This document shows, one piece after another, positions 35,939 to 44,777 of a stretch of DNA of 46,852 nucleotides; position 1 is the first letter of the stretch; each line of letters opens with the position of its first letter. The position numbers and the translations under genes were made by a program. The DNA is from Candidatus Rokuibacteriota bacterium (GTDB lineage: Bacteria > Methylomirabilota > Methylomirabilia > Rokubacteriales > CSP1-6): positions 1-46,852 of the forward strand of contig JAHFDK010000015.1 of the NCBI GenBank assembly GCA_023249095.1, written 5' to 3'. A model generated the notes under the pieces. That model had not been told where the DNA came from. It saw nothing but the letters and a program-made list of their open reading frames with translations, and did not search any database.

Positions 35939-37093
35939 TCAACGCCGCGTGGCCAGGAACCGGCGGAGGCGGCCGAGACCCTCCCCGATGCGCTCGAGCG
36001 ACGACGCGTACGAGAACCGAAGGTATCCCTCGGCGTTGGTGCCGAAGGCCGCGCCCGGGGTGACGGCCACATGGCTCGACTCGAGGATCTCCCGGGCGAG
36101 CCTCACCGAGTCCATCGCCAGGTGTCGTGCGTTCGCCAGAACGTAGAACGCGCCCGTCGGCTCGGTGCCGACGCCGAAGCCGAGAGCCCGCAGGCCGGCG
36201 ATCATCGCGCGCCGCCGGTCGTCGAAGATGGCGCGGAAGCGACGACTCTCGTCGCCCGCCTCACGGAGGGCGGCGACGCCGGCCCACTGTACGAACTCGT
36301 TCGTCGAGATGAAAAAGTTGCCATAAAGCGTCTGCAGCGCGCGGATGTGCTCGCGCGGCGCGATCAGCCAGCCGAGCCGCCAACCCGTCATGGCGTAGGC
36401 CTTGGAAAATCCATTGAGCACGAAGGCTCGATCGGTGAACTCGAGGATCGTCCGGTCACGCCCGGCGTAGCTCAGCCCATGATAGATCTCGTCGGACACG
36501 ATGAGCGGGCCATCGCCTCGGCTCAGCTCGGCGATCGCGACCATGCGCTCCGGGGCCAGCACGGTTCCGGTTGGATTAGCGGGCGAGTTGATCACGATCG
36601 CCCGGGTCCGCGGGCCGAGCCGTCTCCGGATTGCGTCGGGGCGATACTGGAACCCGTCTTCCTCGGTCACTCCGACGTAGACCGGCCGTCCGTCAGCGTA
36701 GCGGATGAAGTTCGGATAGCACGCATAGTACGGATCGCTCAGCACGACCTCGTCGCCAGGATCCAGCAGGTGGCCGAAGAGGAGCAGCATCGCCGGGGAG
36801 GTGCCGGCCGTCACCAGAATCTGATCGGGCGAGACGGTCACACCGTACGTCGTCGCGTAGTGTTCCGCGATCGCCTCGCGGAGGGGCAGGATTCCGAGAC
36901 TGTGCGTGTAGCGCGTACGGCCGTCCTTGATCGCACGCTCCAGGGCCTCACGGACGACCGCGGGGGCTTCGAAGTCCGGCTCGCCGAACTCGAGGTGGAC
37001 CACATCGATGCCGGCCCGCTCGAGCTCCTGTGCCCGCTCGGCCACTTCGACGGCCAGGAAGGGCTCGATCTCCTGGATTCTCCGCGCAAGCAT
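35939..37093 (-). CDS. PLP-dependent aminotransferase, class I/II (aspartate-aminotransferase-like)
   Basis: A fold-type I aminotransferase of 384 residues. The cofactor lysine is K231 in NGFSKAYAMTGWRLGW. Asn173 (SPANPTGTV), Asp201 and Tyr204 (SDEIYHGLSYAG) and Arg239 complete the PLP site. It lacks features that would fix the substrate, so aspartate, aromatic or alanine specificity is open. The ATG at 37093 overlaps the glycosyltransferase stop (TGATG); the frame extends 15 codons further upstream without support. It is cytoplasmic. Confidence 0.9.
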   Translation of the reverse strand: MLARRIQEIEPFLAVEVAERAQELERAGIDVVHLEFGEPDFEAPAVVREALERAIKDGRTRYTHSLGILPLREAIAEHYATTYGVTVSPDQILVTAGTSPAMLLLFGHLLDPGDEVVLSDPYYACYPNFIRYADGRPVYVGVTEEDGFQYRPDAIRRRLGPRTRAIVINSPANPTGTVLAPERMVAIAELSRGDGPLIVSDEIYHGLSYAGRDRTILEFTDRAFVLNGFSKAYAMTGWRLGWLIAPREHIRALQTLYGNFFISTNEFVQWAGVAALREAGDESRRFRAIFDDRRRAMIAGLRALGFGVGTEPTGAFYVLANARHLAMDSVRLAREILESSHVAVTPGAAFGTNAEGYLRFSYASSLERIGEGLGRLRRFLATRR

Positions 37094-37806
37094 CACCGAT
37101 GCCTCCCAATCCGTAGCCGGGCCCGCACGATCTGCCAAAGCATCCCCGGCCCGTGCCGAACGACGCCGACCTTACTCTTCGGCTGATCGGCCCAGGTCAC
37201 GGGTACCTCCACAATACGACAGCCGGCGGCCCGGGCCCGGAGGAGGAGCTCGACGTCGAAGCCAAAGCCTCGCGTAGCGAGCGGCTCGAACAGGCGGCCG
37301 GCGGCCGCCGCCGTGAACGCTTTGAAGCCGCACTGCGAGTCCGCGACGCCTTCGAGACCCACCCGTGCGACGAGCCAGTTGAACACGCGGCCGGCCGCGA
37401 CGCGATGGCGCCGCGCCGTCACCGAGATCCCGGGATCAACCAGGGCGCGCGAGCCTATCACGACGTCAGCGCCCGCCACCAGCGCCGGCTCGAGCCTCTT
37501 CAGCTCTTCGATCGGCGTGGCACCGTCGGCATCAGCGAACAGCCGGTAAGCGCCACTGGCCGCCAGCATCCCTGCGCGCACCGCGGCACCCTTGCCGGCG
37601 TTCGGCTGAAGCCTGAGGACCCTGACCGCCGCCAATCGGCGGGCTTCCACAATTGCGGAGGTCCGGTCGGTCGACCCGTCATCGACGACGATCACCTCGT
37701 ACAGCTCGTCGCGCCCTTCGAAGTAGGCGACCACCGTGTCCAGGAACGAAGGGAGCCGTCGAGCCTCGTTGAACGCCGGGATGACGATCGACCACCCAGG
37801 AGTCAC
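37093..37806 (-). CDS. GT2 family glycosyltransferase (ALG5/DPM1-like)
   Basis: The 237-residue GT-A protein opens WSIVIPAFNEARRLP and continues EVIVVDDGSTDRT, PNAGKGAAVRAGM, then the metal-binding DAD at 92-94 (FADADGATP). DSQCGFKAFTAAAA and GFGFDVELLLRA follow. These motifs resemble polyprenyl/dolichyl-phosphate glucosyl- or mannosyltransferases. No membrane anchor is visible at the C-terminus. It starts with GTG in a GTGA overlap with the malic enzyme stop. The sugar donor and acceptor are not predictable. Confidence 0.9.
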   Translation of the reverse strand: MTPGWSIVIPAFNEARRLPSFLDTVVAYFEGRDELYEVIVVDDGSTDRTSAIVEARRLAAVRVLRLQPNAGKGAAVRAGMLAASGAYRLFADADGATPIEELKRLEPALVAGADVVIGSRALVDPGISVTARRHRVAAGRVFNWLVARVGLEGVADSQCGFKAFTAAAAGRLFEPLATRGFGFDVELLLRARAAGCRIVEVPVTWADQPKSKVGVVRHGPGMLWQIVRARLRIGRHR

Positions 37807-39236
37807 CGGATCCCAGAGAGGTCCAGGCGCCGGCGGCGACGGGCAGCGGAGGTCTCGTGCGCGGCGCGCGCGACCCCTTCGGCCACCGCCGGCGCCACGG
37901 CCCTGTTGAAGACGCTGGGGATGATGTACTCCTCGCCGAGCTCGCTCCGGCTCACGCACGCCGCCAGCGCCCGCGCGGCCGCGAGCTTCATCTCGTCGTT
38001 GACCGTCCGCGCGCGGGCGTCGAGCAGGCCCCGGAAGAAACCGGGGAAGCAGAGCACGTTATTGATCTGGTTCGGATAGTCAGAGCGCCCCGTCGCCATG
38101 ACTCGAACGTGCTTTGCGGCCTCTTCCGGACGTATCTCGGGCTCCGGATTGGCCATGGCGAAGACGATCGGGTCGCGCGCCATCCGCTTCAGGTCGCGCG
38201 CCGTCAAGATTCCGCGAACCGAGAGGCCGATGAACACGTCCGCGCCCTCGAGCGCGGCGCCGAGACTCCCCTTGACCTGACGCGGGTTGGTGGCGGCGCC
38301 GACCCACCGCTTCATGAAGTCCATGCCCTGTGTCCGGCCCCGGTGGATCGTGCCGTGCTCGTCGACGCCGATGATGTCGCGCACGCCGCTCGATTGAAGA
38401 ATCTTGATGGTGGCAGTGCCGGCGGCGCCCACCCCCGTCACGACAACACGGATCCGCCGCGCATCCTTACGGACGATCTTCAGCGCGTTGACCAGGGCCG
38501 CGAGCACCACCACCGCCGTCCCGTGCTGGTCGTCGTGGAACACGGGAATATCGAGATCCTTTCGGAGCCGCTCTTCGATCTCAAAGCAGCGAGGCGCCGC
38601 GATGTCCTCCAGGTTGACGCCGCCAAACGCCGGCGCCACCAGCTTCACGGTCTCCACGATCTTGTCGACGTCCTTCGTGCCGAGGCAGATGGGGAACGCG
38701 TCGACCCCGGCGAATTCCTTGAAGAGCATCGCCTTGCCTTCCATCACCGGTAGCGCCGCCTCCGGGCCGATGTCGCCCAGCCCCAGTACGGCCGTGCCAT
38801 CGGTCACCACGGCGACCGTATTGTGTTTGATCGTCAACGAGAAGGCGCGTTGCCGGTCGTCCCGGATCGCGAGGCAAACGCGCGCCACGCCTGGCGTGTA
38901 CACCATCGAGAGATCGTCCCGGGTGCGAATCGGGACCTTGTTGCGGATCTCGATCTTGCCGCCCTGATGCATCAGGAACGTGCGGTCGGAGATGGCGCCC
39001 ACGCGGAGACCGGCCACGTGTCTCAGCCGACTGACTATCTGCTGCGCGTGGACGCTGTCACGCGCCTTGACGGTGATGTCGCGCTCGGTCCGCTCGCGGG
39101 TCGTCTCGACGAGGTCGACGGCGCCAATGTCGCCCCCGGCGTCGCCGATGGCCGACGTGACGCGACCGAGCATCCCCGGGCGGCTCGCGATCTGCAGACG
39201 AACGATAAAGCTGTAGCTCGCGCTCGGGGCGATCAC
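37803..39236 (-). CDS. NAD(P)-dependent malic enzyme with N-terminal ACT domain
   Basis: This enzyme oxidatively decarboxylates malate to pyruvate. The 477 residues comprise an ACT-type regulatory domain (1-80, YSFIVRLQIASRPGMLGRV). The catalytic and Rossmann domains follow, with SMVYTPGVARVC, TDGTAVLGLGDIG, EGKAMLFKEFAGVDAFPI, HDDQHGTA and VVVTGVGAAGTA. I use GTG 39236, which gives the family N-terminus (IAPSASYSF); the frame extends to GTG 39293. The ACT domain suggests amino-acid feedback. It heads a GT2/aminotransferase/nth series. Confidence 0.93.
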   Translation of the reverse strand: MIAPSASYSFIVRLQIASRPGMLGRVTSAIGDAGGDIGAVDLVETTRERTERDITVKARDSVHAQQIVSRLRHVAGLRVGAISDRTFLMHQGGKIEIRNKVPIRTRDDLSMVYTPGVARVCLAIRDDRQRAFSLTIKHNTVAVVTDGTAVLGLGDIGPEAALPVMEGKAMLFKEFAGVDAFPICLGTKDVDKIVETVKLVAPAFGGVNLEDIAAPRCFEIEERLRKDLDIPVFHDDQHGTAVVVLAALVNALKIVRKDARRIRVVVTGVGAAGTATIKILQSSGVRDIIGVDEHGTIHRGRTQGMDFMKRWVGAATNPRQVKGSLGAALEGADVFIGLSVRGILTARDLKRMARDPIVFAMANPEPEIRPEEAAKHVRVMATGRSDYPNQINNVLCFPGFFRGLLDARARTVNDEMKLAAARALAACVSRSELGEEYIIPSVFNRAVAPAVAEGVARAAHETSAARRRRRLDLSGIR

Positions 39237-39577
39237 GCCGCCGATTCTACGCCTCTCCGGGAGGTCCCCGGGAGGCCGTGGAGTCGCTCGCACCGCGGCC
39301 CGGGAGCCTCCCGTTTCGTCGGGAACTCATAGAAGGGTCGTCGGTTTAGACCCGAGAGCCTCGGTGACCGTGAATAGGCGGACAGGAGCCCCGGTCAGAA
39401 GCTTGGCGGAGCGGAAGCGGGGGCCGTGTGACCGTCAGCTGCTCAGGGAAACCCGCAGGCCAGGGCGGGATGACCCCAACTTCTGGTGTTTGAGGGATCA
39501 AAGTCTAGTTCGGTGAAACTTTTGCGGCCGAGTTCGCATCTGAATGACCAGGACTCTCGGAGAAAGCCGGTGACACG
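39237..39577. other. Divergent intergenic region (malic enzyme / sigma factor)
   Basis: This 341-bp gap holds the starts of two divergent transcription units. I see no gene. On the minus side TAGAAT lies just before the malic enzyme GTG without a -35. On the plus side an ECF-like element is annotated separately. A short CGGGA-GCC-TCCCG dyad lies at about 39300-39313. Confidence 0.5.
39515..39544 (+). promoter_or_regulatory. ECF/sigma-E-like promoter candidate for the sigma factor gene
   Basis: GAAACTT (39515-39521) and TCTGAA (39539-39544) are 17 bp apart. This resembles extracytoplasmic-function promoters (GGAACTT and TCTGA about 16 bp apart in E. coli). The -10-like element ends 33 bases before the sigma ATG. 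Only a sequence resemblance supports this. Confidence 0.25.
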
Positions 39578-41074
39578 ATGACATTTAGAGAAACTCGCTA
39601 TGCTGCCGAGGGCAATTCGGCGGCTTCGGCTGGCCCGACATCGACGGACGAGCGGGAGGCTCCGATCCTTATCGACGACGAGGCGGAGGAGGTTCCCCGG
39701 ATAGCCGCCGAGGATACGCACGGTCCTTCCCTGACAAGGGGTGAAGACCCCGTCCGGCTCTATCTCAAGGAGATCGGCAAGGTCTCCCTGCTGACGGCCG
39801 CGCAGGAGGTCCAGATCGGGCGGCGGATCGAAGTCGGGCAAATCGCCCTGCGGCGCACCCTCGCCGGGATTCCCATGGCGGTCGAGGCCCTTCTGGCGGC
39901 AGGCGACAACCTGCGCCATGGCGAGACACCCGCCGACGACCTGATCGTCTTGCCGGAAGGTGGCGAGCTCGAGGCGAAGGCGATCCGGCCCGTGCTCCTG
40001 GCCTTTGGGCGGATCCGCCGGCTCGAGCGCAAGATCGCCAGGCTCGAGGGGGCGCGCGCCGCAAAGCGGCGGTCGGCAGCCTATCGCAAGGACACGATCA
40101 CGGCGATCGCCGCTGCGCGTCAGGCGATCCAGAAGACCGTCGCAGAGATGCCGCTGAAGCCCGCGCTGATCGACGAGCTGGTCGCGCAGGTACGGCGCCG
40201 CTGGGAACAGATCAACGTGCTCGACCGCGCCAGCCGCCGCGGACGCACCCCGGCCGCCGCGCGCGAGCTGCGTGCGCTCGAGAAGTGTGCGGGCTTCCCA
40301 CGGAAGCAGCTCGGCCCACTCCTCGAGCAGATCGAGCGGAGCGACCGCATCGTGCGCCAGGCGAAGCGCGAGCTGATGGAGGCGAACCTGCGCCTGGTCG
40401 TCTCGGTCGCCAAGCGGTACCTGGGGAGCGACCTCTCGCTGCTCGACCTCGTCCAGGAGGGCAATATCGGTCTCATGAAGGCCGTCGACCGGTTCCAGTA
40501 CCGGCGCGGCTTCAAGTTCTCGACATATGCGACGTGGTGGATTCGTCAGGCGATTACCCGCGCGATCGCCGACCACTCACGAACGATCCGCATCCCGGTC
40601 CACATGGTCGAGACGCTCAACCGCATCTCGCGTGTGAACCGCAACCTGGTCAATGAGATCGGCCGCGAGCCGACCCCCGAGGAGCTCGCCCAGCGCACCG
40701 GGGTGCCGGCGAAGAAGGTCCGGCTCATCCTCGAGTCATCGCGCAAGCCGCTCTCGCTGGAGACGCCGATCGGAGAGGATTCCGAGCTGGGCGATTTCCT
40801 CGAGGACAAATCGGCGGGCTCGCCCAACGAGTCGTTGCTCAACCAGGACCTCAGCACGCAGGTTGAGCGGGCACTGTCAATGCTTTCGCCGAAGGAAAAG
40901 GAGATTCTGCGTCTGCGGTTCGGCATCGGCGAGGAGGGTGAGCACACTCTCGAGGAAGTCGGCAAGCGATTCGACGTGACGCGCGAGCGTATCCGGCAGA
41001 TCGAAGCGAAGGCGCTCAGGAAGCTTCGCCACCCTCTGCGCGGGCGCAACCTCCGGGTCTTCATCGAAAACTGA
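39578..41074 (+). CDS. RNA polymerase sigma-70 family factor (RpoD/RpoS group)
   Basis: The 498-residue sigma factor is the only plus-strand gene. After a variable acidic N-terminus (1-55) it has region 1.2 ([17 protein letters not shown]) and a charged non-conserved insert of about 190 residues. Region 2 has [33 protein letters not shown] and the -10-binding [14 protein letters not shown]. Region 3 and region 4 follow, the latter with an [22 protein letters not shown] helix-turn-helix for the -35. Region 1.1 is not obvious and no dnaG/rpsU neighbours are present. It may be a group-2 paralogue rather than the housekeeping factor. The ribosome-binding site is weak. Confidence 0.93.
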   Translation: MTFRETRYAAEGNSAASAGPTSTDEREAPILIDDEAEEVPRIAAEDTHGPSLTRGEDPVRLYLKEIGKVSLLTAAQEVQIGRRIEVGQIALRRTLAGIPMAVEALLAAGDNLRHGETPADDLIVLPEGGELEAKAIRPVLLAFGRIRRLERKIARLEGARAAKRRSAAYRKDTITAIAAARQAIQKTVAEMPLKPALIDELVAQVRRRWEQINVLDRASRRGRTPAAARELRALEKCAGFPRKQLGPLLEQIERSDRIVRQAKRELMEANLRLVVSVAKRYLGSDLSLLDLVQEGNIGLMKAVDRFQYRRGFKFSTYATWWIRQAITRAIADHSRTIRIPVHMVETLNRISRVNRNLVNEIGREPTPEELAQRTGVPAKKVRLILESSRKPLSLETPIGEDSELGDFLEDKSAGSPNESLLNQDLSTQVERALSMLSPKEKEILRLRFGIGEEGEHTLEEVGKRFDVTRERIRQIEAKALRKLRHPLRGRNLRVFIEN

Positions 41075-41080
41075 TTGACT

Positions 41081-41108
41081 TGGGGGCCTCGAAGGGCCCC
41101 CCAAGCCC
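41081..41108. repeat. GC-rich hairpin repeat, copy 1
   Basis: This 28-bp element begins TGGGGGCCTCGAAGGGCC and can fold into an imperfect stem around a TCGAA loop. It starts seven bases after the sigma stop and recurs exactly at 41167-41194, 86 bp away. Position between converging genes suggests a transcription-end role, but there is no U-tract. Confidence 0.85.
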
Positions 41109-41122
41109 CCCACGCTCGGAAA

Positions 41123-41143
41123 CGCCCCGGCACAGCCGGGGCG
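41123..41143. terminator. Perfect 9-bp GC hairpin between convergent genes
   Basis: CGCCCCGGC and GCCGGGGCG flank an ACA loop. It lies between the two copies of the 28-bp repeat. It may act bidirectionally as a stop or mRNA 3' stabiliser; the lack of a T-run makes intrinsic termination uncertain. Smaller dyads follow at 41154-41164 and 41190-41202. Confidence 0.5.
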
Positions 41144-41166
41144 CCCCTCGATACCGCACTGCGGCC

Positions 41167-41194
41167 TGGGGGCCTCGAAGGGCCCCCCAAGCCC
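41167..41194. repeat. GC-rich hairpin repeat, copy 2
   Basis: Identical over 28 bp to the element at 41081-41108, in the same orientation. It is followed by a small AGCCC-TCC-GGGCT stem-loop. It sits about 65 bases beyond the stop of the truncated DinB-like frame on the minus strand. Confidence 0.85.
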
Positions 41195-41260
41195 TCCGGG
41201 CTGGGGCTCGCTCCGGTGATGTGTGGCGTGGTTCGCCAGGCTTCCGGATCGAGGCGAGCG

Positions 41261-41392
41261 TCACGGGTCGCTGAACTGCTGACCCACGTCGCGGGACGCG
41301 AGATCCTCGCCGAGCGCTGTCGCAACTTCGATGAGACGGCCGTTGGCCCAGCGGTGATAGTCGTAGAGCCCTCGGGTCATCTCGATGCTCAT
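41261..41392 (-). pseudogene. Truncated DinB-family N-terminus (43 codons)
   Basis: A short frame starts at ATG 41392 with GGAGGG five bases upstream, 10 bases after the biotin-carrier stop. It encodes MTRGLYDYHRWANGRL, then IEVATALGEDLASRD and VGQQFS, then stops. This strongly resembles the first helix of DinB/YfiT-type metal-dependent four-helix proteins, which are normally 150-170 residues. The remainder is absent; GC hairpin repeats begin about 60 bases downstream. It could be expressed as a peptide, but a remnant is more likely. The family match is from recall. Confidence 0.55.
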
Positions 41393-41402
41393 CGAGCCCT
41401 CC

Positions 41403-41610
41403 CTACTCCAGCACGGCGACGACATCGCCTTCCTGAACGGTCTGTCCCTCCCGGACCCTGATCTCTTTGACCGCGCCAGCCCGCGGCGCTTCCACTGGGA
41501 TCTCCATCTTCATCGACTCGAGCACGATCACCGCGTCGCCGGCCGCAACGCGGTCGCCGGGCTTCGTGGGGAGCTGAAACACGACACCCGTGATATGCGC
41601 CTTGATCTCC

Positions 41611-41618
<8 letters not shown>
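41403..41618 (-). CDS. Stand-alone biotin carboxyl carrier protein (biotinyl domain)
   Basis: The 71-residue protein is a bare biotinyl/lipoyl-like barrel with the biotinylation motif ESMKMEIP (Lys37) and the downstream VREGQTVQEGDVVAVLE hairpin. It lacks the N-terminal extension and Pro/Ala linker of classical AccB, resembling the short carriers paired with acyl-CoA or other carboxylases. It overlaps the biotin carboxylase gene by eight bases, so the two are coupled. Confidence 0.92.
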
Positions 41619-42957
<1,339 letters not shown>

Positions 42958-42963
42958 CGACGA

Positions 42964-43944
42964 TCAGGCCGGACGAGCGTCGCGCGCGACGACATCGAGG
43001 GCGGCCACGCGCCAGCCTCCTGGGGCCGAGGCCCAGCGGACCAGCACCACCGCTGAGTTCGAGGGGCCATCGAGCCTCGTCTTCACCAGCCGCTGGTCGC
43101 CGAGCTTCGCGAACGCGACGATCCGATGTCCGGAGTAGCGGGCGCCACGGATCAGAGTCCAGGGCGTCGCGCCGAGGACCAGGCCGGACGCAAGCCAGCG
43201 CCCCAGCGCTTCCTCGTCACCGGCGACGAGCGCCTCCGCGAACGACCGGAGGGCGTCGCCGAGACTCGCGTGAATCGGCCATGCGGTCGTGGCCGTCTCC
43301 AGGCGGATGAACTCGCGCGCGTCGTCGGAGGGATCGGCCCGGAGCGGCTCGCCCTCAGGCGCCTGATGTGAGGCCAGCCCTTCGCCCGTCACTCCGCCGG
43401 CGGCCACCAGCAACTCTTCGAGGCGCCTTTGGCGCGACACCGCGCGTTCCTCCGCCGACGGTGCGCCGGTCAGATGGCGCAGGATCGTGTCGCCGGCCGC
43501 GATGTGCCGCTCCTCGTCGTCGATGCAGCGCACCAGGATTCGTCGGGTCGGCGGCTCGTAGACCGGGTTGGCGCGGGACAGATGGTCGCGATACGTCGCC
43601 AGGAGATGCGGGTTCAGGACCGAGTAGACGCCGACCAGCCGCTCCACGGTCTGATCTGGTCCCTCCGGTTCCTCCAGACAGTCCATGAAGGCAGCCACGG
43701 CGGGGTTGGCGGCTTCGGAAACGTGCGCGTGGGCACGAAGCTCGGGAAGGCGGCGACCGAACGAGTCACAGTGCTGAGCCAGGTCCCAAACGTGGCGACC
43801 CATGAGGAGTTTTGCGGAGAGCTCGGGCGTGAGAGCGATCCACCCGCCGAGGGCTCTCATCGTGCGTTCGACCACGTACCGGTAGTTGCGCAGCAGGCGG
43901 GCGGAATGGTCGGCGCTGAAGGTTCCTTCCAGGGGCTGCGGCAC
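42964..43944 (-). CDS. Ferritin-like / NTF2-like two-domain protein of unknown function
   Basis: I do not recognise this 326-residue protein with certainty. Residues 1-185 look like a four-helix ferritin-type bundle, with GRHVWDLAQHCD near 49-60 and DDEERHIAAGD (ExxH at 144-147). The four canonical metal ligands are not all obvious. Residues about 225-326 look like an NTF2/SnoaL cone: LRSFAEALVAGDEEALGRW then VRWASAPGGWRVAALDV. It starts with GTG five bases after the gene for another ferritin-like protein, suggesting joint function. It is soluble, with no signal peptide. Confidence 0.7.
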   Translation of the reverse strand: MPQPLEGTFSADHSARLLRNYRYVVERTMRALGGWIALTPELSAKLLMGRHVWDLAQHCDSFGRRLPELRAHAHVSEAANPAVAAFMDCLEEPEGPDQTVERLVGVYSVLNPHLLATYRDHLSRANPVYEPPTRRILVRCIDDEERHIAAGDTILRHLTGAPSAEERAVSRQRRLEELLVAAGGVTGEGLASHQAPEGEPLRADPSDDAREFIRLETATTAWPIHASLGDALRSFAEALVAGDEEALGRWLASGLVLGATPWTLIRGARYSGHRIVAFAKLGDQRLVKTRLDGPSNSAVVLVRWASAPGGWRVAALDVVARDARPA

Positions 43945-43949
43945 GCGCG

Positions 43950-44705
43950 TCAGTAGACTTGAGATCGCTGGGTCGTCTTGATCAGACGATCGATCTCTTC
44001 CTCGGTGAACCCCGCCATCCGTCGCACGTCGGTCGCGATGGAGATGGACACCGCGTCATGGTCCCCTTCGCGCCGGACGCCGCCCAGGTTGAAGCGCTCG
44101 TCGATGCTCTCCTGGAACTCGATCGCCCGTCGCCGCCGCTCGGCATCGCCCTCGGTCAGCTTCGTCAGCCATTTTGAGCCCATGCGGACGTGGGTGATCT
44201 CGTCGGCCAGGACGAAGTCGACGGCGCGCTCGAGGACCGGGTCACCGATCCTTCGCGCGATGTGCACGAGCTGGTTGAAGACGTCGCACGCCAACCCCTC
44301 GAGGCCGCGGTTGACCCCTGCAACGCGGGCCGCCGCGTCCTCGGCGCAGGCGCAGCGCCAGAGGATGGTCGTCTCGGGGAATTCACCGGCGTACCCGTCG
44401 AGGTGCTCGAGCAACCGTAGATAGATCTCGACGTGCCGCGACTCGTCCCAGACCTGCCGCGCCATGTCCATCGTGAATTCCCATGGCGCGTCCGGGAAGT
44501 CGCACACGGTCCGGCCGGCGCCCTCCATCGCCTGCAGCTCGCCGACCATGATCCCGTGGACCCGCTCTTTGATGGACTCACGGCTCGACAGGTCGGGGAA
44601 CGGTGGCAACCCCTGAGCGACCTTCAACTCGGCGACCTCGCGCGCGCGCATCCTGACGAACCGATCCTCCCGCGCGAGCTTGTCATAGGCTATAGGACGA
44701 TCCAT
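43950..44705 (-). CDS. Ferritin-like diiron protein (DUF455-like)
   Basis: The 251-residue protein has a complete four-helix carboxylate-bridged diiron pattern: Glu56 (VGELQAME), Glu88-x-x-His91 (WDESRHVEIY), Glu136 (NRGLEGLACD) and Glu169-x-x-His172 (ADEITHVRMGSKWL). The closing motif matches DUF455, a MiaE-related ferritin-like family of unknown function. I choose ATG 44705 with GAGAGGG five bases upstream. ATG 44738 coincides with the predicted transcription start and lacks a ribosome-binding site. It is first in the operon with the ferritin/NTF2, biotin carboxylase and carrier genes. The substrate is unknown. Confidence 0.82.
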   Translation of the reverse strand: MDRPIAYDKLAREDRFVRMRAREVAELKVAQGLPPFPDLSSRESIKERVHGIMVGELQAMEGAGRTVCDFPDAPWEFTMDMARQVWDESRHVEIYLRLLEHLDGYAGEFPETTILWRCACAEDAAARVAGVNRGLEGLACDVFNQLVHIARRIGDPVLERAVDFVLADEITHVRMGSKWLTKLTEGDAERRRRAIEFQESIDERFNLGGVRREGDHDAVSISIATDVRRMAGFTEEEIDRLIKTTQRSQVY

Positions 44706-44722
44706 CGGGGCCCTCTCGGCGA

Positions 44723-44738
44723 ATGAACGGCTGTTCAT
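44723..44738 (-). promoter_or_regulatory. Palindromic operator candidate at the ferritin/carboxylase operon start
   Basis: ATGAAC and GTTCAT form a perfect 6-bp inverted repeat with a GGCT spacer. It covers the expected transcription start just downstream of the -10. The form (TGAAC-N4-GTTCA) is typical of dimeric TetR-type operators. No regulator gene is in the window beside it. Confidence 0.55.
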
Positions 44739-44741
44739 CGA

Positions 44742-44770
44742 AGTGTAAACGACTCGCTGTCGTGTGGCAA
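44742..44770 (-). promoter_or_regulatory. Promoter of the ferritin-like/biotin carboxylase operon
   Basis: TTGCCA (44770-44765; five of six) and TACACT (44747-44742; four of six) are 17 bp apart. The -35 begins eight bases after the livH stop. The predicted start falls at about 44735-44737, which decides the downstream ATG as the true start. Confidence 0.65.
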
Positions 44771-44777
44771 ACGTGTG

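Noticed and set aside
37807-37959. Longer N-terminus for the GT2 glycosyltransferase
   Set aside because: It overlaps the malic enzyme C-terminus in another phase. The GTGA overlap and direct entry into SIVIPAFNE support GTG 37806.
41075-41461. Plus-strand frame downstream of the sigma factor
   Set aside because: It translates the GC hairpin repeats into low-complexity sequence and is antisense to the biotin carrier and DinB remnant.
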